DNA from: Streptomyces sp. AC555_RSS877
GTDB taxonomy: Bacteria; Actinomycetota; Actinomycetes; Streptomycetales; Streptomycetaceae
Assembly (NCBI RefSeq): GCF_019049245.1
Contig: NZ_JAGMUK010000183.1
Location: 186,001 to 250,000, forward strand
Direction of reading: 5' to 3'
Length of the DNA stretch: 64,000 nucleotides
Position 1 is the stretch's first letter. Each line of letters opens with the position of its first letter. The translations under genes were made by a program, and so were the position numbers. The notes beneath the pieces are model-generated. The model had not been told where the DNA came from. It saw only the letters and a program-made list of their open reading frames with translations, and ran no database searches. Positions 42,328 through 50,447 of this stretch are shown piece after piece.

Positions 42328-42843
42328 TCAGTCCGGCAGCCGCCGCAGCTGGACAAGTCCCAGCCACGTCTCGGGGCCGGGCCGCACCTGCGCCGCGCGG
42401 ACGGCGTAGCGGCCGGGATCGAGGACGACCCGCACGTGGTCGGTGCGTGCGGAGGCGGCGCCGGGCCAGGCCGCGTCGAACAGCAGGACCGCGCCGGGCA
42501 CTTTCCAGTACACCTCCGGCTCCCATGCCGCCGCGTCGAGCGCCGCCGGCACCTCCGCGAGGAGCGCGGCCTCGGAGTCGGCCGCGGACCACCGTACGAA
42601 GGTCTGGTGGTCCGGCAGGTAGGCGGTGGAGGCGGGATCGTCGCCGAACACCAGCGCGGCGCTGTCCCCGACGGGCAGCAGGCCGATGAAGCCGTCCACC
42701 TCGCACGCCCGGTCGTAGTCGGACGCCGTCTCGTCCCCGTCGGCTCCCGCCCAGAACGGCAGGACCGTCTCCGGCACCGCTATGAGCGGACCGCCGCCCG
42801 ACTCCACCCAGTCCACCGTGCCCGGCTCCGCGTATCGCACCAT
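42328..42843 (-). CDS. Imm21 family immunity protein
   Basis: A 171-residue protein matching Imm21: VDWVESGGGPLIAVPE at the start, then DYDRACEVDGFIGLLPVG, a hallmark of the family, and VYWKVPGAVLLFDAAWPG. Imm21 proteins protect against polymorphic-toxin (contact-dependent) effectors; no toxin gene is nearby, so it is an orphan or a housekeeping relative. ATG 42843 has TAGGTT seven bases upstream, suggesting a leaderless transcript; an alternative ATG lies 8 codons further upstream. In the 42184-42327 gap the same frame stays open after the stop for 43 codons with G/C-rich third positions. Confidence 0.85.
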   Translation of the reverse strand: MVRYAEPGTVDWVESGGGPLIAVPETVLPFWAGADGDETASDYDRACEVDGFIGLLPVGDSAALVFGDDPASTAYLPDHQTFVRWSAADSEAALLAEVPAALDAAAWEPEVYWKVPGAVLLFDAAWPGAASARTDHVRVVLDPGRYAVRAAQVRPGPETWLGLVQLRRLPD

Positions 42844-42886
42844 GCGCCAGAACCTACACTCCCGCAAAGTCCACCGGACTGCGGCC

Positions 42887-43375
42887 TCAGCAGCCGCAGT
42901 TCTCCGCGTCCGCCGGCGCGGTCAGCGGATCGGCCTCGCGCCGCTCGCGGCCCTGCCCGGTCTCGAACTCGAAGCCCTCACGCGCCCAGTACTCGAAGCC
43001 GCCGAGCATCTCCTTGACCCGGTAGCCGAGTTCGGCGAGGGCGAGGGCGGCCCGGGTGGCGCCGTTGCAGCCGGGACCCCAGCAATACGTCACCACCGGC
43101 ACGGACTTGTCGAGAAGCTGCTCGGCCTGCTCGGGGATGAGCGCGGTCGGCAGATGGACCGCGCCCGGCACATGGCCCTGGTCCCAGGACTCGGTGGAAC
43201 GGGAGTCGAGGACGACGAAGCCGGACTCGCCGTCGGCCGCGAGCGCGGCGGCGACGTCGGACACGTCGGCGTGGAAGACGAGGCTCGCCCGGAAGTAGGC
43301 GGCGGCCTCGGCCGGCGCGGCGGGGGCGACGCGCAGGACGGGGTCGGCGGTGGTCGTCGTGGGGGTGGTGGTCAT
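42887..43375 (-). CDS. Rhodanese-like sulfurtransferase
   Basis: A 162-residue single-domain rhodanese. The start of the domain is VVLDSRSTESWDQGHVPGAVHLP (about 54-76) and the active-site loop begins at Cys98 in TYCWGPGCNGATR, with a second Cys103 and Arg108. It ends in an unusual NCGC motif. It could transfer sulfur from thiosulfate or a persulfide to an acceptor. AAAGGG precedes ATG 43375. It is divergent from an Lrp/AsnC regulator at 43500, echoing the PLP-enzyme/Lrp arrangement 3.5 kb upstream. Confidence 0.9.
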   Translation of the reverse strand: MTTTPTTTTADPVLRVAPAAPAEAAAYFRASLVFHADVSDVAAALAADGESGFVVLDSRSTESWDQGHVPGAVHLPTALIPEQAEQLLDKSVPVVTYCWGPGCNGATRAALALAELGYRVKEMLGGFEYWAREGFEFETGQGRERREADPLTAPADAENCGC

Positions 43376-43499
43376 GTCGAGGCCCTTTCCGTGGTCGTTC
43401 TCCGTGACCGGAAATCTACGGCCGGTGACCGGCAACCTGAAGTGGCATTCCCCGGCGTAGGCCTTGCCGGGCCGGGGATTCCCCTGCTATCCCTCGGAC

Positions 43500-43946
43500 A
43501 TGACCGTGTATTCCCCGGACGCCACCGACTGGCGCATCCTCGATGTCCTCCAGCGGGAGGGCCGGGCAAGTTTCGCCGAGCTGGCCCGCGCCGTGTCCAT
43601 GTCGCCGAGCGCGGTGACCGAGCGGGTACGGCGGCTGGAGGAGGCCGGTGTCATCCAGGGATACGCGGCCGTCGTGGACCCCGAGCGGCTCGGCCTGCCG
43701 ATCCTGGCCTTCGTCCGGCTGCGCTATCCGAACGGCAACTACAAGCCCTTCCACGACCTGGTCGCGGTGACGCCGGAGATCCTGGAGGCGCACCACGTGA
43801 CGGGCGACGACTGCTTCGTCATCAAGGTCACGGCGAGTTCGATGCGCCATCTGGAAGAGGTGGCGGGCAGGATCGGCGCGCTGGGCTCGGTGACCACGAG
43901 CGTCGTCTACTCCTCGCCGCTGCCCCGGCGGCCCCTGGGCCGCTGA
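43500..43946 (+). CDS. Lrp/AsnC-family regulator, divergent from the rhodanese
   Basis: A 148-residue regulator: HTH at about 8-55 (DWRILDVLQREGRASFAELARAVSMSPSAVTERVRRLE) and a RAM domain at about 65-140 (AHHVTGDDCFVIKVTASSMRHLEEV). The ATG at 43500 has no ribosome site but a TATCCC/TGCTAT -10 region at 43485-43493, so it is probably leaderless. CCCCGGC and GCCGGGG repeats in the 43376-43499 gap are candidate sites for it. It ends 13 bp from the convergent sbcC stop. Confidence 0.92.
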   Translation: MTVYSPDATDWRILDVLQREGRASFAELARAVSMSPSAVTERVRRLEEAGVIQGYAAVVDPERLGLPILAFVRLRYPNGNYKPFHDLVAVTPEILEAHHVTGDDCFVIKVTASSMRHLEEVAGRIGALGSVTTSVVYSSPLPRRPLGR

Positions 43947-43959
43947 CGTCGGCGCAGCG

Positions 43960-46900
43960 CTATCCGACGCCCCGCTGCCGCAGCACCGACCCCGAGCGCC
44001 CCTTCACGACCTCCAGCTGCGCGTGGATGCGCCGTCGCAGGTCGGCGACATGGCTGACGATGCCCACGCTGCGGTCGCGTTCGCGCAGCGAGTCGAGGAC
44101 GTCGAGGACCTCGTCGAGGGTCTGGTCGTCGAGGCTGCCGAAGCCCTCGTCGATGAAGAGGGTGTCCAGGCGGACCCCGCCCGCCTCGTCGGTGACGACG
44201 TCCGCGAGGCCGAGGGCGAGGGCGAGCGAGGCGAAGAAGGTCTCGCCACCGGACAGCGTCGCCGTGTCCCGCTCCCGGCCGGTCCAGGCGTCGACGACGT
44301 GCAGTCCGAGGCCGCTGCGTCCGCGTCCGCTGCGGTCGTCGGAGTGGACGAGGGTGTAACGGCCGGACGACATGCGCTGGAGTCGTACGGTCGCGGCGGC
44401 GGCCACCTGTTCCAGCCGGGCCGCCAGCACGTACGACTCCAGCCGCATCCTGCGTTCGTTGTCCGCCGAGGTGCCGGCGGCCAGGCCCGCCAGGCGGGCC
44501 ACGCGGTCGTACTCCTCGCGCAGGGGCGCAAGGCGTCGTACTCCCGCGGCCGCCCGCGCGGACAGGCGGTCGAGTTCGGTGCAGCGGCGGGCCGCCGCGT
44601 CGCGCGCGGAGGCGGACTCGCGCAGCCGCCGGGCCGCGGCGGCCGCGGCCTGTTCCGCCGCGGTGAGGTCGGCCGCGGGCTGCTGGGCGGCGGCCGCGCT
44701 GTCGGCCTCGGCGAGGACGGCGCGTACGGCGGCCTCCTCGGACTGCCAGGCGTCCAGCCGTCGTTGTAGCTCGCGGTGGGCCGCCTCGTCGAGGAGGGCG
44801 GCGGCCGCGGCCTGCGGGGTGTCGAACCCGGCGCGGAAAGCGGCGTCCGCGAGGCGGGCGTCGGCGTCCTTGAGGCGCTGGGCGGTGTCGTCGGCGGCGC
44901 GTGCGGTGTCGGCGGCGTCGGTGAGCAGCGTGACCCGCCGCTCCAGCTGCGCCGCCCGTGCGGCCACGCTGTCGGCGGCGCCGCGGGCCTGCGCCAACTC
45001 CTCTTCCAGGCCGGTCCTTTCGCGGTCGAGCCGCTCGCGATGGCCGACCCGGGAGGCGGTTCGGACCGCCGCCTGCTGCTGGGCGGCGGTCCGCTGCTCG
45101 TGTTCGGCCTGGGCCCGGCGCAGCTCCTCGTGCGCGGGGTGCAGCACGGAGGCGTCCCGGCGTGCCTGCGCGTAGAGCCGTTCCAACTCGTCGGCTTCTC
45201 GCGCGAGTTGGTTTGTGGGCGAGTCGCCGGCCTCCGCGGTGGCGGCGGCCAGTGCCTCTCGTGCGACGCCCAGGCGCCGTTCGTCCTCGGCGCGCTGTTC
45301 GTCGGCGCTCTGGTAGGCGGCGAGGGCGTTCTCCTCCGCCTCGCGGCCGACGTGCCCGGCGATCTTGCGGGCGGGGGCGGGGTGTTCGGTGGCTCCGCAG
45401 ACGGCGCACGGCTCGCCGTCGGCGAGATTCGCGGCCAGTTCGGCGGCGATGCCGTTCAGGCGCTGCTCCTTGAGGTCGAGCCAGCGGGTGCGGGCTTGTA
45501 CGGCCCGTTCGGCCGAGGCGAGTGCCTGGCGCTGCGCGGCGTCCGTGTCGATTGCGAACTGGTCGCGCTGCCGGGCCGCCCGGAGCCGCCGCTGGGCGGG
45601 TTCGCGCTGGACGGCGAGCTGTTCGGCCCTGGCGGCGGCCTCCTGCGCGGACTCGATACGGCTCTGCAGTCCGGCCCGGGTCGTCTCCCACCCGGCGAGC
45701 CAGGCCTCGGCCTCCTGCCGGACGTCCTCGTCGTCCCGCTCCTGGCGCTCCAACGCGGCCCGCTCCGCGACGAGTTCCGCCAGCCGACGCTCGCCGCGAC
45801 GGGCGGACTCCAGCCCGCCCAGCTCCTCGGCGGCCCGCCGCGCGGCGGCGGCGAGTCCGGCGGCACCGGCGTCGGCGAAAGCGGCCGGCGGCCGGGCAGG
45901 CGTGTGCGGGTCGGCACCGGCGTCCTCCGGTCCGGCAGGCGCCTGCCCTTCGCGGAGAACGGCGCCGGGCGGGAAATCCGCCTCGCCGTCTTCGAGGGCG
46001 TCCAGCAGCAGGGCACGCGCGCGTGCCTCCGCCGCCGCGGCCCGCCGGTGTTCCGTGTCCGCCGCCTCCCGCAGGTCCAGCGCGGGCGCCACGGCCTCCG
46101 CCTTGCGGGCCCGTTCCATGCGCTGCTGCGCCTGGCGGTAGCCGTCGGCGCGCTCCTCCAGCAGGGCGGCCCGGTCCCGCGCGTCGGCGAACCGCCGCTG
46201 CAGGCGGGCCAGTTCGCGTACGTCGGCCAGCGCCCGGTCGGCCGCGGCCTGGGCGGACTCGGCGGCCGTGAGTCGGCCGTGGGCGATGGTCAGCTGTTCG
46301 CGGACGGTGCTGCGGGCGATCGCGGCCGCGCCGAGGACGGCGTCGGCCAGGCCGGGCTCGCCCGGCGTCAGCTCCGGCAGCTCCATGGCGGCACCGGCGG
46401 CCTGCTGCATGCGGTGCGCGTCGGCCAGCAGCTCGGAGTCCCCGTCACGCACCTGGGTCTCGGTGGCGCGGCGGCGTTCGGCGAGCCGCTTCTCGACCTC
46501 GGCGAAGCGGTGGGTGTCGAAGAGGCGCCCGAGCAGCCTGCCGCGCGCCTCGGCGTCGGCGCGCAGGAACCGCGCGAAGTCGCCCTGGGGCAACAGGACG
46601 ACCTGGCAGAACTGCTCGCGGCTCATGCCGAGCAGCTGGGTGATCTCCTCGCCGATCTCCTGATGGGAGCGGCTCAGGTCCTTCCAGGCGCCGGCCGCCG
46701 CGTCGTACTCGCGCAGCCAGCTCTGGGCCTTGTCGAGCGTCGTGCCCGAGCCGCGCTTCTTCGGCCGCGCCCAGGGCGGCTGCCGGGTGACCTCCAACCG
46801 GCGTCCGGCGACGGTGAGTTCGAGGCGGACCGCGGTCCTTGTACCGGCCGCGGCGTGGTCGCTGCGCAGCGACAGTCCCTGTCCGGACTGCCGGGCGCCC

Positions 46901-47070
46901 GGCACGGAGCCGTAAAGGGCGTAGCACACGGCGTCCAGGACGGAGGTCTTCCCGGCGCCGGTCGGCCCGTGCAGCAGGAAGATCCCTGCGGCCGACAGGT
47001 CGTCGAAGTCGACCGTCTGGGACCCGCCGAAGGGCCCGAACGCGGTGATCTCGAGCTGGTGCAGCCTCAC
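43960..47070 (-). CDS. sbcC: Exonuclease subunit SbcC (Rad50-like SMC ATPase)
   Basis: A 1036-residue ATPase that, with SbcD, cuts hairpins and double-strand ends. Walker A GPTGAGKT is at 35-42 after MRLHQLEITAFGPFGG. Two long coiled-coil arms flank the zinc hook CAVC at 555-558 in GEPCAVCGATEHP. The C-terminal lobe has LSGGETFFASLALALGLAD and Walker B LDTLFIDEGFGSLD. Length is typical. GTG 47070 overlaps the sbcD stop by four bases, so the complex is made at fixed ratio. A leaky plus-strand frame across this gene is a codon-composition shadow. Confidence 0.96.
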   Translation of the reverse strand: MRLHQLEITAFGPFGGSQTVDFDDLSAAGIFLLHGPTGAGKTSVLDAVCYALYGSVPGARQSGQGLSLRSDHAAAGTRTAVRLELTVAGRRLEVTRQPPWARPKKRGSGTTLDKAQSWLREYDAAAGAWKDLSRSHQEIGEEITQLLGMSREQFCQVVLLPQGDFARFLRADAEARGRLLGRLFDTHRFAEVEKRLAERRRATETQVRDGDSELLADAHRMQQAAGAAMELPELTPGEPGLADAVLGAAAIARSTVREQLTIAHGRLTAAESAQAAADRALADVRELARLQRRFADARDRAALLEERADGYRQAQQRMERARKAEAVAPALDLREAADTEHRRAAAAEARARALLLDALEDGEADFPPGAVLREGQAPAGPEDAGADPHTPARPPAAFADAGAAGLAAAARRAAEELGGLESARRGERRLAELVAERAALERQERDDEDVRQEAEAWLAGWETTRAGLQSRIESAQEAAARAEQLAVQREPAQRRLRAARQRDQFAIDTDAAQRQALASAERAVQARTRWLDLKEQRLNGIAAELAANLADGEPCAVCGATEHPAPARKIAGHVGREAEENALAAYQSADEQRAEDERRLGVAREALAAATAEAGDSPTNQLAREADELERLYAQARRDASVLHPAHEELRRAQAEHEQRTAAQQQAAVRTASRVGHRERLDRERTGLEEELAQARGAADSVAARAAQLERRVTLLTDAADTARAADDTAQRLKDADARLADAAFRAGFDTPQAAAAALLDEAAHRELQRRLDAWQSEEAAVRAVLAEADSAAAAQQPAADLTAAEQAAAAAARRLRESASARDAAARRCTELDRLSARAAAGVRRLAPLREEYDRVARLAGLAAGTSADNERRMRLESYVLAARLEQVAAAATVRLQRMSSGRYTLVHSDDRSGRGRSGLGLHVVDAWTGRERDTATLSGGETFFASLALALGLADVVTDEAGGVRLDTLFIDEGFGSLDDQTLDEVLDVLDSLRERDRSVGIVSHVADLRRRIHAQLEVVKGRSGSVLRQRGVG

Positions 47071-48233
47071 CGCGCCACCTCCCGCACGGCGTCGTCCGCA
47101 CGCGCCGCGTCGAACGCGTCCCGCAGTACCACCTGTTCGCGTTCGTCGGGTCCGGCGCCCCGCACGTGGGCCACGAAGTCCTCCGCGATCTGCTGGTCGG
47201 TGCGCCCGGCGAGCCGCCTGGCGTACGACACGGCGGGGTCGTCCGCCGCCCGTTCGGGGTCGAAGACGAGGCTGAGCGTGTGCGGGAAGCGCTCGCTGAG
47301 CCGGGCCATGGGGTCGGCGGGGCGGACCGGGTCGGTGAGGGTCGCCTCGACCCAGGCCTCCTCGTGCCGGCCGAGGTCCGGGTCGACGAGCAGGTCCTCC
47401 AGGTGTCCCCGGATACGGGCCAGCGCGCGCGGGACCGGGCAGTCGACACGCTCGGCGGTGACGGAACCATCGGCGTCCAGGTCGACGAGCCACATGGTCT
47501 TGCGGTGCTCGGCCTCCGAGAAGGAGTACGGCAGCGGGGAGCCGGAGTAGCGCACGCGCCCGGTGATGGTCTGGCAGCCGTGCAGGTGCCCGAGTGCCGC
47601 GTAGTCGACGCCGTCGAAGACGCCGGCGGGCACGGCGGCCACTCCCCCGACCGTGATGTCCCGCTCGCTGTCGCTGGCCTCGCCACCGGTGACGAAGGCG
47701 TGCGCGAGGACGACGGAACGGGTGCCGGGCGCGCGCCTGCCGAGGTCCGCGCGGACACGGTCCATGGCGGCCGCGAGCACGGCCTCGTGCCCGGCCCCCC
47801 TGTCCACGCCGAACTCGTCCTTCACCAGGGCGGGTTCGAGGTACGGCAGGCCGTAGAAGGCCACGTCACCATGGGCGTCGGACAGCACCACCGGCGTGCC
47901 GCACGCCGAGGGATCGGTCCGCAGGTGGATGCCCGCGCGGTCGATGAGGCCCGCGCCCACGCCCAGCCGGCGGGCCGAGTCGTGGTTGCCGGAGATCATC
48001 ACGGTGGGGACGCCGAGGTCGGCGAGGCGGTGCAGGGCGTCGTCGAACAGCTCGACCGCGGCGAGCGGCGGCACCGCGCGGTCGTACACGTCCCCCGACA
48101 CGACGACCGCGTCCACGCCGCGCTCGCGCACGGTCGTGACGAGGTGGCCGATGAACTCCGCCTGGGCTCCGAGCATGTTCACCCGGTGAAACGCCCGGCC
48201 GAGATGCCAGTCGGAAGTGTGCAGCAATCTCAC
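47067..48233 (-). CDS. sbcD: Exonuclease subunit SbcD (Mre11-like nuclease)
   Basis: A 388-residue metallophosphoesterase nuclease. The five motifs are visible: HTSDWHLG (5-12), VVVSGDVYDRA (43-53), MISGNHDS (78-85), VLAHAFVTG near 178 and YAALGHLHG near 212. It binds two Mn2+. It precedes and overlaps sbcC. The start is GTG 48233 with GGAG about eight bases upstream. Confidence 0.95.
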   Translation of the reverse strand: MRLLHTSDWHLGRAFHRVNMLGAQAEFIGHLVTTVRERGVDAVVVSGDVYDRAVPPLAAVELFDDALHRLADLGVPTVMISGNHDSARRLGVGAGLIDRAGIHLRTDPSACGTPVVLSDAHGDVAFYGLPYLEPALVKDEFGVDRGAGHEAVLAAAMDRVRADLGRRAPGTRSVVLAHAFVTGGEASDSERDITVGGVAAVPAGVFDGVDYAALGHLHGCQTITGRVRYSGSPLPYSFSEAEHRKTMWLVDLDADGSVTAERVDCPVPRALARIRGHLEDLLVDPDLGRHEEAWVEATLTDPVRPADPMARLSERFPHTLSLVFDPERAADDPAVSYARRLAGRTDQQIAEDFVAHVRGAGPDEREQVVLRDAFDAARADDAVREVAR

Positions 48234-48439
48234 AAATCCACTCCGACCCGCATATCTCCCCCTACAACTCCCCTGGAACCAGCACGAACCGACACAAGCG
48301 CGCCGTCAGCATCCACCACGCTAACGCCTGTCGGCATCTGATCCACCACGAACCTCAGACCGTCACGCCCATCCGGCAGCAGATGAAGGGGAATGTCCTT
48401 GATGCGCCGATGTGCGACGTGGCCGGGCCGGCTGTGGGG
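48230..48439 (-). other. Gap between yigZ and sbcD with a 69-codon open frame in phase with yigZ
   Basis: Directly after the yigZ TGA, the same minus-strand frame stays open for 69 codons and its stop TGA overlaps the sbcD GTG as GTGA. The deduced peptide includes KDIPLHLLPDGRDGLRF and MPTGVSVVDADGALVSVRAG. Third-position G/C is only about 64 percent, far below neighbours, and no convincing start with a ribosome site is present. It may be a decayed or imported fragment, or chance. No other feature was seen here. Confidence 0.25.
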
Positions 48440-49066
48440 TCAGGCGTCCCCGTACGCCTCCCCGCCCAGTGCGAACCCGGCCGTTCCCGCGGTCGTGTCC
48501 GCGAGCCATGCCCGGAAGGCCTCGACGTCGGCGTCCGGCAGGCCGATCTCGATCGTGACCGCCTCGCCGTAGCGCACGTCCCGTACCTGGCGGCCCGTCG
48601 CCCGCAGGTCGTTGTGGACCTTGCCGGCGCGCTGGTGGTCGACCGTCACCGTGGCCAGCCGGAAGCGGCGGCGGGTGAGGGTGCCGAGGGTGTCCAGGGC
48701 CTCGCCGACCGCTCCGCCGTAGGCCCGGATGAGCCCGCCCGCGCCGAGTTTGACGCCGCCGTAGTAGCGGGTGACGACGGCGACGACGTACCGCATGTCG
48801 CGGCGCAGCAGCATCTGCAGCATGGGGACACCCGCGGTACCGCCGGGTTCGCCGTCGTCGCTCGCCTTCTGGATCGCGGCGTCGGCGCCGATGACGTACG
48901 CGAAGCAGTTGTGCGTGGCGTCCGCGTGCCGCTTCCGGATGCCCGCGACGAAGTCCTGGGCCTCCTGCTCGGTGGCCGCCGGGGCGAGGGCGCACAGGAA
49001 GCGGGAGCGGTTGACCTCGGTCTCGTGCACGCCCGCCCGGGCCACTGTGCGGTACTCGTCCTGCAT
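48440..49066 (-). CDS. YigZ/IMPACT family protein
   Basis: A 208-residue protein of the UPF0029/IMPACT family: N-terminal domain about 1-120 (RSRFLCALAPAATEQEAQDFVAGIRKRHADATHNCFAYVIG, then SDDGEPGGTAGVPMLQML and VVTRYYGGVKLGAGGLIRAYGG) and a DUF1949 C-terminal domain. E. coli YigZ is a suspected translation-related or peptidase-like factor; the eukaryotic IMPACT regulates Gcn2. ATG 49066 gives the canonical start. Confidence 0.92.
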   Translation of the reverse strand: MQDEYRTVARAGVHETEVNRSRFLCALAPAATEQEAQDFVAGIRKRHADATHNCFAYVIGADAAIQKASDDGEPGGTAGVPMLQMLLRRDMRYVVAVVTRYYGGVKLGAGGLIRAYGGAVGEALDTLGTLTRRRFRLATVTVDHQRAGKVHNDLRATGRQVRDVRYGEAVTIEIGLPDADVEAFRAWLADTTAGTAGFALGGEAYGDA

Positions 49067-49118
49067 CGGGCCACCCTATGCGGGCTGGTCCGCCTCCCCG
49101 TCCTCGGCCGGCTCGCGG

Positions 49119-49661
49119 TCACTTCTTCCCGCCGCGCGCGACGATCACGTCCGTCAGCAGGGCCGTGCCCGAGGCGAGGTCCGACCAGACGGTTCCGCGC
49201 CAGGCGAGGACCGCGATCGCCGAGGTCGGGAACTTCAGGCGGACCTCGTCCAGCGCGTCGTCGAGGCCGTCCCCCGCGAGGTCGAGGACCAGTTCCTCCA
49301 GGCCGGGGTTGTGCCCTGCCAGCAGCAGCGTGTCGACCTGTGCGGGCGTCTCGTGCACGACGGCCAGCAGATCGGACACGTCCGCCGCGTACACCCGCCT
49401 CTCGAACCGCACCGGCGGCGGTGTGCCCCACTGCGCGGAGGCCAGCTCCCAGGTCTGCCGGGCGCGTACGGCGGTGGAGCACACGGCGAGGTCCGGCAAC
49501 AGGTCCGCCTCGGCGAGGGCCCGGCCCGCGGCCGGTGCGTCCCGGCGGCCGCGCGGGGCGAGGGGGCGTTCGTGGTCGGGGACGCCCTCCGGCCAGGCGG
49601 ACTTGGCGTGCCGCAGGACGAGCAGGTGACGCAGCGGGCCCGCTCCCGCCCGGGCGATCAC
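49119..49661 (-). CDS. Phosphohistidine phosphatase SixA-like
   Basis: A 180-residue histidine-phosphatase-superfamily enzyme. The RHG-like catalytic motif is LVLRHAKSAW, with His18 as phospho-acceptor; the second His is in LAGHNPGLEEL. The pattern RHAKS is specific for the SixA group, which dephosphorylates phosphohistidine in signalling proteins. GTG 49661 overlaps the stop of the preceding gene by four bases, so the two proteins are co-translated. Confidence 0.88.
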   Translation of the reverse strand: MIARAGAGPLRHLLVLRHAKSAWPEGVPDHERPLAPRGRRDAPAAGRALAEADLLPDLAVCSTAVRARQTWELASAQWGTPPPVRFERRVYAADVSDLLAVVHETPAQVDTLLLAGHNPGLEELVLDLAGDGLDDALDEVRLKFPTSAIAVLAWRGTVWSDLASGTALLTDVIVARGGKK

Positions 49662-50392
49662 GCCGCCGATCCCACGTCGCGGGTGAGCTCGAGACCCAGC
49701 AGCCGGTCGGCGTAGGCGTACGTCTCGAAGCGGGCGCCTTCCGGCAGGTCCGAGGTCTCCACCGACCCGAGGACCCGGAGCACCGCGCACACGTCCAGGT
49801 CGTCCTCCCAGGCGGTACGGAGCTCTCCGCGCACCTCCTCGGGAATCGCCCGCGACGGCTTGCGCGCCCAGTCGGCGACCGCGCGCCGCCACCGTGCGAG
49901 GGTCTCGCGGGCCTCACCCAGCGTGTCCGCGTCGAGCCGCACGGGCTCGCTCCGGTGCCGGGAGAGCAGCGCGAGGCGTACGTCGGCGGGGTCGGCGCCC
50001 TCCGGGATCGGGATCGCGGGGGATGCCTGGTCCACGGCGCCGACGGTGACGCGGACGCCGTCGGGGGCGGGCCCGTTCTCCGCCACCACGTGGATGACCT
50101 GGGCCTGCCCCGGCCCCGACGAGACCTCCGCCTCCCGGCTGTCCTCGAACGGCCGGATGCCGAGGGCCGCCGCGGCCGCCCGCAGTTCCGCCTGCTGCGG
50201 CTCCCCCGTCAGCAGCGCCCAGACGGGCGTGCCGCCGATTTCGAGGGCCCGGAACAGGACGTCGGCGACGAGCAGCACCCGCAGCGCGGTGGTGTCGTCG
50301 CCCGCCACATGGGCCTGGACACGGGTCAGACCCCGGCGGGCGGGGGCGGGGTCGACGGGCTCGCCGGTTCGGGCGTCGATGATGCGCAGCAC
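49658..50392 (-). CDS. Cysteinyl-tRNA synthetase-like protein lacking the HIGH motif
   Basis: A 244-residue protein. Residues 1-70 follow the CysRS/MshC N-terminus (LRIIDARTGEPVDP, RVQAHVAGDDTTALRVLLVADVLFRALEIGG) but where CysRS has a Cys-Gly-Pro and HIGH signature this has AGDDTTALRV, and no KMSKS is visible. It should therefore not charge tRNA. A helical C-terminus follows (ARETLARWRRAVADWARK). GTG 50392 has TACGCT exactly six bases upstream, giving a leaderless mRNA; the longer frame upstream is not needed. It is coupled to sixA. The function is unknown. Confidence 0.75.
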   Translation of the reverse strand: MLRIIDARTGEPVDPAPARRGLTRVQAHVAGDDTTALRVLLVADVLFRALEIGGTPVWALLTGEPQQAELRAAAAALGIRPFEDSREAEVSSGPGQAQVIHVVAENGPAPDGVRVTVGAVDQASPAIPIPEGADPADVRLALLSRHRSEPVRLDADTLGEARETLARWRRAVADWARKPSRAIPEEVRGELRTAWEDDLDVCAVLRVLGSVETSDLPEGARFETYAYADRLLGLELTRDVGSAA

Positions 50393-50447
50393 GAAGTGAG
50401 CGTAGGCGGGCGGACAGCACCGCGCCACCGCCTGACCGAACACGCGT

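Noticed and set aside
44776..47550. Long plus-strand open frame opposite sbcC/sbcD
   Set aside because: Shadow frame; the minus strand encodes clear SbcC and SbcD motifs throughout.
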